A stretch of DNA of 64,000 nucleotides from Blastocatellia bacterium (lineage in GTDB: Bacteria > Acidobacteriota > Blastocatellia > UBA7656). This document shows, piece by piece, positions 27,504 to 36,304 of this stretch; positions within the stretch are counted from its first letter, which is position 1; every line of letters begins with the position of its first letter. Location of the stretch: assembly GCA_035275065.1 (NCBI GenBank), contig DATENM010000153.1:62001-126000 (forward strand), in the 5' to 3' direction. The notes under the pieces were generated by a model that saw only the letters and a program-made list of their open reading frames with translations, was not told the origin of the DNA and did no database searches. Both the position numbers and the translations under genes were made by a program.

Positions 27504-27889
27504 CGGGTCAGCCGGCCTTCGGCTCCATCCGCTCACTTCGTAAAACCGGGGCGGCGCAGCAGGCGCGTGAAGCGAGCGTCAGGACGCAAACTGTCCACTC
27601 TCGGGTCAGCTTTCAGGTTTAGCAGCTCTACGCACACGTCGTCGAAAACGTAAGACGAATTGCTCGCCATCACTTGTTCATCACAAATTCGTGTAAAATT
27701 ATTCGCCGCGCATCTAGACAAGTAACCTGAGTTTATCGTACTCTTCGCTGCGCGGCGAGATTGTATGAAATCGCTGTCAACTTGGCAACTTCGGTTACGG
27801 AACGGATTGGCACATCGTTAGCTCATCTGCCGCCGGTCGGCGGGCAGGCGATCACCTTTAACCTTCAGCACACTTTCGGGAGGGAGTCT
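27504..27889. other. Spacer with a gene remnant and the leader of the alkylsulfatase gene
   Basis: It contains the minus-strand remnant at 27533-27721. The rest (27722-27889) is the leader of the next gene with GGGAGGGAGT at 27879-27888. An upstream in-frame extension of that gene to 27761 lacks a signal peptide and family similarity. Confidence 0.55.
27533..27721 (-). pseudogene. Remnant of a TPR-type protein C-terminus
   Basis: The last part of this short minus-strand ORF (CVELLNLKADPRVDSLRP, then a DARF...LLRRPGF end) matches the usual tail of the TPR/winged-helix or kinase-linked TolB-like proteins that are common in Acidobacteriota, where the end reads like DPRFDxLRxDPRFxxLLxRxG. Nothing upstream continues the domain, so only the 3' end of an old gene is left. 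Assignment rests on motif memory and is moderate. Confidence 0.45.
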
Positions 27890-30133
27890 ATGTTACGCAA
27901 ACGCGCTTTCGCTTTGAGCCTCGCCGCGCTGTCGCTGGCGTTGTGCGCGCCGGCTCTAGCCCAGGACAAGGACAGGCCAGAGATCAAAGTGCCGGTCAAC
28001 CCTCTGCTCGAAAACCATAGCAACTGGTTCAAACCGAAAAAGATTTATGATCTCAAGCAGGATCATTACCCGCTCAAAGAGCTGCCGTCGGATTTGAGCT
28101 ATGAAGTCTATAGCGCCGTCGGATTTGACCTGGCCAACACCATTGTCATTAAAGGGCCAAAGCGCCGCGGCGACGGTGAGCGCGAGTTGATTATCGTTGA
28201 TACGCTCGGCAACCCCGAGGTCACACGGCGGACGATTGAACATTTCCGCAGCCAGAACATCTTGCCGAAGGGACGGCTGCCGATCCGCGCGATCATCTAC
28301 ACGCACAATCACATCGATCACACCTTCGGCGTATGGGGCTACTTGAAAGAAGCCGACCGACCGCCGTGTCTGCCTGCCGACCCCGACAAGGCAGGGCCTG
28401 ATAGTTTTTATGACGCCGACCAGGAGAAACCCGATTGCGTCACCGTCATTGGCCAGGCGCAGATCAACGAAGGCGTCGGCACGACGGCGCTGGTCACCGG
28501 CACGATCATTGACGCGCGGTCGAGTTACATGTACGGCAGCTTCATCCCACTCAATCACGTCAACGACGGCATCGGCATGCAGGAGAAGGCCGGGTTTAAA
28601 CTGAACGACGATCCCAACGCCGACAAGAAGGTCGAAGAGGTGCTCGGCAGCTATCGCATGCCGTCGCGCACCTTCACCAACTGGATGACGCTCAAAGCCG
28701 CCGGCGTCGAGATGAAATTAATCTACGTGCCGAGCGAGACCAACGACGAGCTGGCAGGCTTTATTCCCGACCAACGCAACCGCGTCAGCCGCGTGCCTCC
28801 GAGCGGCGACGACTGGGGCGGGCCGGGGCTCTTGCTGTCTGCCGAAGTCATCCAAGGGCCATCGTTCCCGAACCTCTACAGCCTGCGCGGCACCGCTTAC
28901 CGCAACCCGGCGCACTGGTTTCGCAGCGTCGACAAGCTGCGGCAGCTCGACTCGTGGTGCATGGTGCCGAGCCACGGGCCGCCGGTCTGTGGCCGCGACA
29001 ACATTCAGCGATTGCTGATGAACTTCCGCGATGCCGTCCAGTTCACGCACGACCAGGCGATCCGCTGGATGAACAAAGGCTATACGATGGACGAGCTGGC
29101 GCCGCTGGTCGAAGACCTGTACTTGAAGTCGGGCGAGCATCAGCGGTTGATGAGCGGCCTGGATGGCGTGCAGCCGATCCTCAACAGCGGCAGCGCGCAG
29201 GTGGTTGATCCGAAGGATTACCTGCGGCCCTTCTACGGCTCGCTGGTGCAGGCGGTGCGCGAGATTTATGTCGGCTCGGTCGGCTGGTATCAAGCCGACC
29301 CGGTCGCCCTGCGCCCGACGCCGCCCAAAGAGCTGGCCGAGCGTTACGTCAAGATGATGGGCGGCGCGGCGCGCGTCAACCAGGCGGCGCAAGAAGCTTA
29401 CGACCATAAAGAGTTTGAGTGGGCCGCCGAGCTGACGACGAACGTCATTCGCGCTTACACAGACCTCGTGCCGCGCGCAGACATCGCCGAATCGCCCGAT
29501 AAACAGGCCACGCAGAAAGAGCTTAAGGACGCCCGCTTTATCAAAGCGCAGGCATTCAAGAAGCTCGCCGAAGCCGAGATCAATCCCAACTGGCGCAACT
29601 GGTACATCACCTCTGCGCACGAGCTGATGGGCTGGCCGTTGCCGGACAAGATCGTTGGCGGCCTGGTGTCGCCGGGCGTCGTCGGGGCGCTGCCGGGCGG
29701 CGCGTGGGTGAATTCGCTGACCATGCGGCTGCGCGCCGAGCGCACCGCGAAGCAGAACGTAGACACGACGCTCGGCTTCTGGTTCCCGGCTGAGACCGCC
29801 GCTGGCGACCAGGGCTTCGGGCCGCTCGGCTACGTGCTGCACATCCGCGGCGGCATTGCCGAGTTCATCGAAGAGACGCCGCGCGGCGCGCCGCTCAGTC
29901 AGCAGGATGTTGAAAAAGCCCGCCTCGCCATCTCGCTCAACAAGGCCGCGCTCAACGCGCTGCTGCGCGCCGAGGCGCGAGGCGAGGCCGAGTTCCGCAA
30001 GGCGCTGAATGAAGCCGTCGCCGCCGGGCTGATCAAGCCGCTCGGCACAACCAGCCTGGATAAATTCGCCGAAGCCTTCTTCGGCTATTTCGACCCCAAG
30101 CCGGTTGGACTGCCACCACTGACCGTCAGGTAG
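27890..30133 (+). CDS. Secreted metallo-beta-lactamase-fold alkylsulfatase
   Basis: 747 residues from ATG 27890 with signal peptide (ALSLAALSLALCAPALAQ). The zinc motif is H139-N-H141-I-D143-H144 in IIYTHNHIDHTFG. A second metal-ligand region is VPSETNDELAGFIPD. Conserved family block: GPSFPNLYSLRGT. A dimerisation domain follows (about 515-625, HKEFEWAAELTTNVIRAYTD, INPNWRNWYITSAHELMG), then a C-terminal SCP2-like domain. Such SdsA1-type enzymes hydrolyse primary alkyl sulfates such as dodecyl sulfate, releasing sulfate. A type I sulfatase gene follows by 91 bases. Length and layout fit the family fully. Confidence 0.92.
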   Translation: MLRKRAFALSLAALSLALCAPALAQDKDRPEIKVPVNPLLENHSNWFKPKKIYDLKQDHYPLKELPSDLSYEVYSAVGFDLANTIVIKGPKRRGDGERELIIVDTLGNPEVTRRTIEHFRSQNILPKGRLPIRAIIYTHNHIDHTFGVWGYLKEADRPPCLPADPDKAGPDSFYDADQEKPDCVTVIGQAQINEGVGTTALVTGTIIDARSSYMYGSFIPLNHVNDGIGMQEKAGFKLNDDPNADKKVEEVLGSYRMPSRTFTNWMTLKAAGVEMKLIYVPSETNDELAGFIPDQRNRVSRVPPSGDDWGGPGLLLSAEVIQGPSFPNLYSLRGTAYRNPAHWFRSVDKLRQLDSWCMVPSHGPPVCGRDNIQRLLMNFRDAVQFTHDQAIRWMNKGYTMDELAPLVEDLYLKSGEHQRLMSGLDGVQPILNSGSAQVVDPKDYLRPFYGSLVQAVREIYVGSVGWYQADPVALRPTPPKELAERYVKMMGGAARVNQAAQEAYDHKEFEWAAELTTNVIRAYTDLVPRADIAESPDKQATQKELKDARFIKAQAFKKLAEAEINPNWRNWYITSAHELMGWPLPDKIVGGLVSPGVVGALPGGAWVNSLTMRLRAERTAKQNVDTTLGFWFPAETAAGDQGFGPLGYVLHIRGGIAEFIEETPRGAPLSQQDVEKARLAISLNKAALNALLRAEARGEAEFRKALNEAVAAGLIKPLGTTSLDKFAEAFFGYFDPKPVGLPPLTVR

Positions 30134-30224
30134 CCCATTGCTACCGGCGGCGCAGCCATGTCGCGCCGCATAGCGGCGCATTGAATTTAGCCAGGCGTTG
30201 AAACGCTTGGAACAAAGGAGACTC

Positions 30225-31946
30225 ATGCGAATCAATGGCAAACGCCCCAACTTCCTCATCTTCATGGTAGATGAAGAGCGCTACCCGCCGGTTTACGAGA
30301 CGGAAGAAACCCGCGCCTGGCGCAAGGCCGAGTTCAAGGCGCAGGATGCGCTGCGCCGCACGGGCATGGAATTTCATCACCACTATGCCGGCGCGACCGC
30401 CTGCTCGCCGAGCCGGGCGACGATCTTCACCGGCCAGTATCCGTCACTGCACGGCGTCACGCAGACGACCGGCACGGCCAAAAGCTCGTTCGACTCTGAT
30501 GTCTTCTGGCTCGACCCGAACACCGTACCGACGATGGGCGATTACTTTCGCGCCGGCGGCTACCGCACGTTTTACAAAGGCAAGTGGCATGTCTCGCACG
30601 CCGACATCGTCTTGCCCGGCACACACGATCCGCTCGAAAGCTACACGCCGAACGGCGAGCCGATTCAAAACATCATCGATCTTTACCTGCGCGCCAACCG
30701 CCTCGATGATTATGGCTTTGATGGCTGGATCGGTCCCGAACCGCACGGCTCGGCCAAGGCCAACACCGGCACCAACCGCGACCCCGGCTTTATGGCCGAA
30801 ACCATCAACCTGCTCGACGCGCTCGAAGCCGAGCAGAGGAAATCGCCCGGCGAGCAACAGCCGTGGCTGATCGTCAATTCGTTCGTCAACCCGCATGACA
30901 TCGTGCTGTTCGGCATCGCCTGGAAGAACTTCGGCTACCCGCTCACGGAAGGCTTCGTGCCGAGCATCCCGCGACCGCAGACCGAGCGCGAAACCCTGGA
31001 GACCAAGCCGCGCGCTCAGAAGAGCTACGTTGACGTTTACCCGAAGATGCTGATGCCGCAGCCGACGGTCGAAGAGTACCGCCAGTTTTACTACTATCTG
31101 CAAAAGGAATCTGACGGGCACATCTGGAATGTCTATAAGCGCCTGCGCGAGTCGTCGTTCTATGAAAACACGATTGTCCTCTTCACCTCGGATCACGGCG
31201 AACTGCTCGGCGCGCACGGCGGCATGCACCAGAAGTGGCACCAGGCGTACGAAGAGGCCACGCACGTGCCGCTGCTTATCTCGAACCCGGTGATGTTCCC
31301 AGAGCCGCGCGACGCACAGATGCTGACCAGTCACGTTGACCTGATCCCGACGCTGCTGGGGCTGGCGGAGATTAACGCCGCGAAGGCGCAGAAGGAGGTG
31401 AGCAAGAGCCACAACGAAGCGCTGCCGCTGGTGGGCCGCGATCTGTCGAAGGTCGTCACCGGCAAGCAGAACCCGAACCGCTCGACCTCGCCGCTCTACT
31501 TCATGACCGACGACGAGATCAGCAAGGGGCAGAATCAGACCAACCCGGTGACCGGCAAGCCTTATCATTCGGTGGTGCAGCCGAATCACGTCGAAACCGT
31601 GATCACGACGATTGACGGGCCGGACGGCGAGCAGGTGTGGAAATACTCGCGCTACTTCGACAACCCGCAGTTCTGGTCGTCGCCGTTCCAGCAGAATCAA
31701 ATCACCGTGGATGGCAAGACGATTACCAAGAAGAAGCCGCTGCCGCCCGAGTTCGAGATGTACAACGTCAGCGACAACGCCGACCCGCTTGAGCAAGACA
31801 ACCTGGCGCGCAAATCGAACCGCTCAGGCGCTGACAAGCGGATCGCCGAAGGACTGAGCAAGCTGCTCAAGGAGCAGCGCCAGGCCAAGCGACTCTATCC
31901 GAAGTCGCTGCCGGTCTACATCTACGACACGATCAATTCGGATTAG
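30225..31946 (+). CDS. Type I (formylglycine) sulfatase
   Basis: 573 residues from ATG 30225 after AAAGGAG. The modification motif is Cys60-Ser-Pro-Ser-Arg in TACSPSRATIFTGQYPSLHG; Cys60 should be converted to formylglycine. Metal and active-site blocks: IFMVDEERY at the N-terminus, FYKGKWHVSH, VLFTSDHGELLGAHGG. No signal peptide is visible, so it may act in the cytoplasm, unlike its alkylsulfatase neighbour. Its closest look is to choline-sulfatase or arylsulfatase-like enzymes of the alkaline-phosphatase superfamily; substrate undecided. No formylglycine-generating enzyme gene is in the window. Confidence 0.92.
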   Translation: MRINGKRPNFLIFMVDEERYPPVYETEETRAWRKAEFKAQDALRRTGMEFHHHYAGATACSPSRATIFTGQYPSLHGVTQTTGTAKSSFDSDVFWLDPNTVPTMGDYFRAGGYRTFYKGKWHVSHADIVLPGTHDPLESYTPNGEPIQNIIDLYLRANRLDDYGFDGWIGPEPHGSAKANTGTNRDPGFMAETINLLDALEAEQRKSPGEQQPWLIVNSFVNPHDIVLFGIAWKNFGYPLTEGFVPSIPRPQTERETLETKPRAQKSYVDVYPKMLMPQPTVEEYRQFYYYLQKESDGHIWNVYKRLRESSFYENTIVLFTSDHGELLGAHGGMHQKWHQAYEEATHVPLLISNPVMFPEPRDAQMLTSHVDLIPTLLGLAEINAAKAQKEVSKSHNEALPLVGRDLSKVVTGKQNPNRSTSPLYFMTDDEISKGQNQTNPVTGKPYHSVVQPNHVETVITTIDGPDGEQVWKYSRYFDNPQFWSSPFQQNQITVDGKTITKKKPLPPEFEMYNVSDNADPLEQDNLARKSNRSGADKRIAEGLSKLLKEQRQAKRLYPKSLPVYIYDTINSD

Positions 31947-31963
31947 CAATTTCAGGCAAACCA

Positions 31964-32060
31964 ACCACAGAGACGCAGAGACACAGAGACAGGGAGACAG
32001 GGAGACAGGGAGACACGGAGGAAACTCTCCGTGTCTCCCTGTCTCCCTGTCTCTGTGGTT
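31964..32060. repeat. Intergenic inverted repeat (word GAGACAG/GAGACAC)
   Basis: The left arm (31964-32020) has seven or more tandem CAGAGAC/CAGGGAGA units ending CACGGAG; the right arm (32025-32060) is the complementary run. It separates the convergent sulfatase and subtilase genes. The same word family is used at 56839-56910. Confidence 0.88.
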
Positions 32061-32073
32061 AATGCGACCTGGC

Positions 32074-34140
32074 TTACGGTGCGACCACGAAGTCGGAGCC
32101 GGCAGCAGTGTCTCCGGGGAACAACAATCCCGTCCCCGCCGCGCCGATCAGAATCTGCGCGATGCTCTGCGTCGCGGTTGATGTAGCGCCGACGACATTG
32201 AAGCCGACCGCCGCATTCACCTTGGCGAGCGATAGGCGAATGATGATCTGGTTGCCGCGAATCTCGCCTGAATCCGCCGCGCCGAGATCGGTCTGGGTGC
32301 GAACGCTATTCTGCACGACGATGGTGCCGTAAGAGAAAGTCGGCGCGCTCACGCCGTCTACGGACGCCGACACGTAGAGCGTCGTCGTCGTCGCGCTGCC
32401 CGGCAGTTTGAAATCCGACTCCTGTAACCACGCCATGTTGGAAGTCGTCGTCGAAAGGTCAGCCAGCGTCAGGGTGTAGACGATCTGCTGATTCGCGGCG
32501 TCGTAGGTGTATTGCGCCGACAGAATGTCCTGCGCGCCCGTGCCGAATTCATCGTCCTGCGGGTCAAGTATCTGCGGGCCGCCGCCGTGCGGGAAGAGGT
32601 CTGACGGGTGGGCGACCGCGGCAAGTCCCATCGCGGCGCGCACGGCGTTGTGCGCGTCTACGTACCCTGTGCCGACGACGCTCGGCTCGTAAGGCATCGG
32701 GGTTGCCGTCTGCCGTAAAATCGTCACCACGTCATCAGGCGTCAGCAGCGGGTTGGCTTCCAGCATCAAGGCGACGACGCCCGACACCTGCGGGCAGGAG
32801 AAGCTGGTGCCCTGCGAGGTCGTGTAAAAAGGCAGGTAGGCCGGCGGGATGGTCGTCAGGTCGTTCGCGCCGACGAAGATCGGCACCGCGCCGATGGTGT
32901 TGACCAGGCCGGCGCCGTGCGAGCGCACGCTCTTGATGTCTACGCCGGAGCCGGTAATGTCAGGGCGCAGGTTGGGCGGCGCGTTCGGGTCGGCAGGCAT
33001 GCCGGCAACGTCCGGGTTGCCGCCATTGTTGACGCCGCGCGAGCTGAAGTCGGCGGGCGTTCCGAGCCCTTGTTTCTCGCCGGCGGCGACTGAAATCGTC
33101 CAGGCCATCGTTGAATAGGGATTGATCGCGTCGGCGGCGGCGCCGGCATTGCCGGCGGCAAAGACGACGGTGATGTTGAGGTCGTGTGCCGTGCGCGTGG
33201 CGACGTTGATGGGGTTGGCCGGGTCAAGCTCGGATTCGGCCAGCGACGAGCCCCACGAGTTGTTAATCACGCGGATGTTGTAATCCCACTGATGCACCAG
33301 CAGGTAATCATAAGCGCCGATGATGGCGACCAGCGGCAATCCCAGGTCGGTGCCCGAATTGACGCCGACCAGACGCGCGCCGCGCGCCACGCCGCCATAG
33401 AAGCCGCCTGAGTTGCTCCCCAGGCCGGCGGCAACTCCCGATCCGAACGTGCCGTGACCGGATTCAACATCAGAGAAGGGCACGTTTTCGACATAGATCG
33501 GCGGCACAAAGCCTGTGTCGGCAATCAGGTCGGAAATCGAGATGCCGACGCCTAGCACCAGCCCCGCGTCAGAGACGACGCCCTGCGCCAGCGGCTGAAT
33601 GACGTTCTGCGCCACTTTGCTGCCCAGCGGCAGGTCGGCGCCGGTCGCGTCAATTCCGGTATCCACATAACCGATGCCGATGCCGTGCCCAGAGATGGGT
33701 AAGCCCGGGTTGGCGGCGTTGTGGCTTTTGATTTCCTGGTCAGCCGTCATCGCGTTGACGCCGATGAATGGGCGGCTGGCGTTGGTCATCGGCTTCATCA
33801 AGCGATTGGCCCAGACCGAGCGAACGCCCGCCTGGGTTTGCAGGGCGGCGAGCTGCGCGACATTCATATCGGCAATCACCATCGGCAGCCGCTGGCAGGC
33901 AAAGCCTTTGCTGATGCCGAGGCTCTGAAGCTTGCCGAAGTCGGTCGCCGTCGGCCTGTGATCGTAGGTGATAACTACCGGCGTCTTGGCGTTCAAGTGG
34001 GTGTTAAAGAAGGCCGTCAGCTTGGGATCAACCTTGGCCCGCAGCTGTCCGGGCAGTGTGCCGGTTGCCGCATTCGCGCCAAGCATCAGGCTGGCCGCGG
34101 CGATGACAAAAACCATCATGAAAATCGTCGCCCGTTTCAT
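32074..34140 (-). CDS. Secreted subtilisin-family (S8) serine peptidase
   Basis: 688 residues from ATG 34140, preceded by GGAGGATGGTTT. The signal peptide ends ANAATG. A propeptide-like region (25-125) has the inhibitor-type strand order. Catalytic triad: Asp160 in IGYVDTGID, His229 in SGHGTFGSG and Ser446 in GTSFSCPQVSG, with oxyanion Asn331 in AAGNAG. A C-terminal beta-rich domain (about 520-688) follows; it has a repeated strand pattern and may aid secretion or binding. It should degrade proteins outside the cell. Monocistronic, convergent with the sulfatase. Confidence 0.93.
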   Translation of the reverse strand: MKRATIFMMVFVIAAASLMLGANAATGTLPGQLRAKVDPKLTAFFNTHLNAKTPVVITYDHRPTATDFGKLQSLGISKGFACQRLPMVIADMNVAQLAALQTQAGVRSVWANRLMKPMTNASRPFIGVNAMTADQEIKSHNAANPGLPISGHGIGIGYVDTGIDATGADLPLGSKVAQNVIQPLAQGVVSDAGLVLGVGISISDLIADTGFVPPIYVENVPFSDVESGHGTFGSGVAAGLGSNSGGFYGGVARGARLVGVNSGTDLGLPLVAIIGAYDYLLVHQWDYNIRVINNSWGSSLAESELDPANPINVATRTAHDLNITVVFAAGNAGAAADAINPYSTMAWTISVAAGEKQGLGTPADFSSRGVNNGGNPDVAGMPADPNAPPNLRPDITGSGVDIKSVRSHGAGLVNTIGAVPIFVGANDLTTIPPAYLPFYTTSQGTSFSCPQVSGVVALMLEANPLLTPDDVVTILRQTATPMPYEPSVVGTGYVDAHNAVRAAMGLAAVAHPSDLFPHGGGPQILDPQDDEFGTGAQDILSAQYTYDAANQQIVYTLTLADLSTTTSNMAWLQESDFKLPGSATTTTLYVSASVDGVSAPTFSYGTIVVQNSVRTQTDLGAADSGEIRGNQIIIRLSLAKVNAAVGFNVVGATSTATQSIAQILIGAAGTGLLFPGDTAAGSDFVVAP

Positions 34141-34308
34141 AAACCATCCTCCATTCAGCTTCGTCGAACCGCACAGCGGCCAGGCAGGGCGCGCGTGACG
34201 AGCGAGGCCCTGCGATGGTCGAAATACGAACACCGCGATTGGTGTCTTTCACTGCTGGCAGGATAAACAGGACGGCTTGAAAAAAGCTTGAATCTTTCTG
34301 GCGAGCGG

Positions 34309-35262
34309 TCAGACGACGGTGCGGAAATAGTTGATCGTCTCGCGCAATCCGTCATCGAGGCTCACCAGCGGACGCCAGTTCAACAGGCGCTCGGCCCGGC
34401 TGATATCCGGCTGCCGCACCTTCGGGTCATCAACCGGCAGCGGTTTGTACTCGATCTTACTCTGGCTGCCGGTCAGAGAGATGACTTGTTGGGCCAGCTC
34501 AAGGACGGTGAACTCGCCGGGGTTGCCGATGTTCACCGGAAAGTGGATGTCGTCTTCGGCGCTCCGCTCCGCCGGCTTCATCAGCAGGCGGACGATGCCG
34601 TCTACGAGGTCGCTGACGTAACAGAACGAGCGCGTTTGCTGCCCGTCTCCGTAAGCCGTGAGCGGTTCGCCCTTGAGCGCCTGGACGATGAAGTTTGACA
34701 CGACGCGCCCGTCGTTCGGGCGCATGCGCGGGCCATAGGTGTTAAAGATGCGGACGATGCGCGTGTCCAGCCCGTGGTAGCGGTGATAGGCCATCGTCAT
34801 GGCCTCGGCGAAGCGCTTGGCTTCGTCATAGACGCCGCGCGGCCCGACGGGATTGACGTGGCCCCAGTAATCTTCGGGCTGCGGATGCACCTGCGGGTCG
34901 CCATAGGTTTCCGAAGTCGAAGCCAGCAGGAATCGCGCCTGCTTCTCTTTGGCCAGCCCCAGCGCCTTGTGCGTGCCGAGGCTGCCGACCTTCAAGGTTT
35001 GAATCGGCAGCTCGAGATAATCTACGGGGCTGGCCGGCGAGGCGAAATGCATGACGGCGTCGAGCGCGCCGCTGACGTGCAGGTATTCGGTGACGTTCTG
35101 CTTGACGAAGGTGAAATGATCGTTACCGAAGTGATGCGCGAGGTTATCAACCCTGCCGGTCAGCAGGTTGTCGAAGACGATGACCTCGTGGCCTTCGCCC
35201 AGCAGCCGGTCAACCAGATGCGAGCCCAGGAAGCCCGCCCCGCCAGTAATCAGTATCCTCAA
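34309..35262 (-). CDS. UDP-glucuronate decarboxylase-like SDR epimerase/dehydratase
   Basis: 317 residues. NAD-binding GGAGFLGSH at the N-terminus; catalytic Tyr145-x3-Lys149 in VYDEAKRFAEA; LLASTSETYGDP; and the substrate region RIFNTYGPRMRPNDGRVVSNFIVQAL with YGDGQQTRSFCYVSDLVDGI. These fit the UXS branch, which makes UDP-xylose from UDP-glucuronate; related dTDP-glucose dehydratases differ in these blocks. It feeds cell-surface polysaccharide synthesis in the cytoplasm. It is divergently placed from the fibre-subunit gene at 35,540. Confidence 0.88.
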   Translation of the reverse strand: MRILITGGAGFLGSHLVDRLLGEGHEVIVFDNLLTGRVDNLAHHFGNDHFTFVKQNVTEYLHVSGALDAVMHFASPASPVDYLELPIQTLKVGSLGTHKALGLAKEKQARFLLASTSETYGDPQVHPQPEDYWGHVNPVGPRGVYDEAKRFAEAMTMAYHRYHGLDTRIVRIFNTYGPRMRPNDGRVVSNFIVQALKGEPLTAYGDGQQTRSFCYVSDLVDGIVRLLMKPAERSAEDDIHFPVNIGNPGEFTVLELAQQVISLTGSQSKIEYKPLPVDDPKVRQPDISRAERLLNWRPLVSLDDGLRETINYFRTVV

Positions 35263-35385
35263 GCCTTCACCGCTCCTTTCCGCAGCCTGCGCCGAGGCGC
35301 AATCTCCTTAGTTTGGTAACATCAAACCGGCCCGGAAGCAAGCGCCGGCTTGTTTGCAGAGCGCCACATTTTCCGCAAAAAACTA

Positions 35386-35413
35386 TTGACCTATTCCTCA
35401 TCTTGGGAATAAT
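35386..35413 (+). promoter_or_regulatory. Promoter of the first fibre-subunit gene
   Basis: TTGACC (35386-35391), 16-base spacer, AATAAT (35408-35413). Flanks AAAACTA before and GG before the -10 box match the promoter at 40,962. The spacer contains a dyad ATTCC...GGAAT overlapping the -10 box. The leader has two hairpins, GCACTC/GAGTGC at 35477-35496 and TTCTGCC/GGCAGAA at 35506-35521. Confidence 0.7.
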
Positions 35414-35539
35414 GGTTATAGCCTCTCAGCTAACCCCGACAAGATTTCCCCCGAGGACAAAAGATGCTGAACGACAGCACTCCGGTTAGAGAGTGCGTCA
35501 AGCGATTCTGCCTGGGCAGAAAAGCGTAAGGGAAAACAA

Positions 35540-36259
35540 ATGAAACGCATCGCGAACCTTCTTGGCTTATCTCTGTTTGTCGTCGTGTGCGCCGCGCCGG
35601 CCCTGGCGCAAACGACAGATGCCGGCTCGACGACGCTGCAAGGCAGCGTATCGGGCTACGTCGAAGTGCGCGCCGGCGGCGCCGCGACCATCTCGACCGG
35701 CGGCACGATCACCAACAACAAGATCAAAGGCGACCGGCTCAACAGCCCGACGACGCTGACGATTGACTTCGGCGAAGTCGGGCCATCGAACGCCAACTCG
35801 TTCGTCACGGCGGCGGTGCCGCTGCGGCTCCGCAGCAACGTGTCGTACACGCTGAAGATGAGCGCCGCAACGATGACGTATGGCAGCGGCACGCCGGACG
35901 CCAACTCTGTGACGCTGGCCGACATCGGCTTCGGCGTCCTCTCGACCGCCCGTGACAGCGGCGGCGGAGTGGCGACCGGCACCGACACCACCGCGGCAAC
36001 CGCCAGCGGCGACCCCACCTCCGGGTCGAAGGGCGCGGTCAATTCGACATCGGGGCGCTACGTCTACAATACAGGCTATTCACTGGGCGATTACACCAGC
36101 AGCACGACGATCCTGAGCGGCCCGCGCATCATGAATGCGATGGTGCCGACCGCCAACACCAATGGCCTGGTCGTCAATACGACGTTCGCGATCAAGCCGC
36201 AGTTCTTCACGCCCGGCAGCTTTTCAACGTCGGTGACGTTTACGATCTCGAACCCGTAA
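35540..36259 (+). CDS. Secreted beta-rich fibre-subunit-like protein (copy A)
   Basis: 239 residues. The signal peptide ends ALAQTT. The mature part is Thr/Ser/Gly-rich with alternating strands and no cysteine. Landmarks shared with 41,103: SGYVEVRAGGAA, DFGEVGPSN, VPLRLRSNVSYTLKM, TLADIGFG, GRYVYNTG, GPRIM, and the C-terminal AIKPQFFTPGSFSTSVTF. The fold pattern and end motif suggest an Ig-like pilin or fibre subunit, although no known family is recognised. A chaperone-like gene and a further subunit-like gene follow at 45-base spacings, suggesting an operon. Confidence 0.75.
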   Translation: MKRIANLLGLSLFVVVCAAPALAQTTDAGSTTLQGSVSGYVEVRAGGAATISTGGTITNNKIKGDRLNSPTTLTIDFGEVGPSNANSFVTAAVPLRLRSNVSYTLKMSAATMTYGSGTPDANSVTLADIGFGVLSTARDSGGGVATGTDTTAATASGDPTSGSKGAVNSTSGRYVYNTGYSLGDYTSSTTILSGPRIMNAMVPTANTNGLVVNTTFAIKPQFFTPGSFSTSVTFTISNP

Positions 36260-36304
36260 GCGGCTCGTGAAATAAATCGGATTCGATAGCGAAGGAGGAC
36301 ACCC

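Noticed and set aside
31964..32060. CRISPR-like array
   Set aside because: The units are 7-13 bp, without unique spacers, and form an inverted repeat. No cas genes nearby.
35414..35539. Cyclic-di-GMP or other riboswitch in the leader of the first subunit gene
   Set aside because: Hairpins are present, but the conserved bases of known classes were not found, and the leader of the paralogue at 40,990-41,102 does not share the fold.
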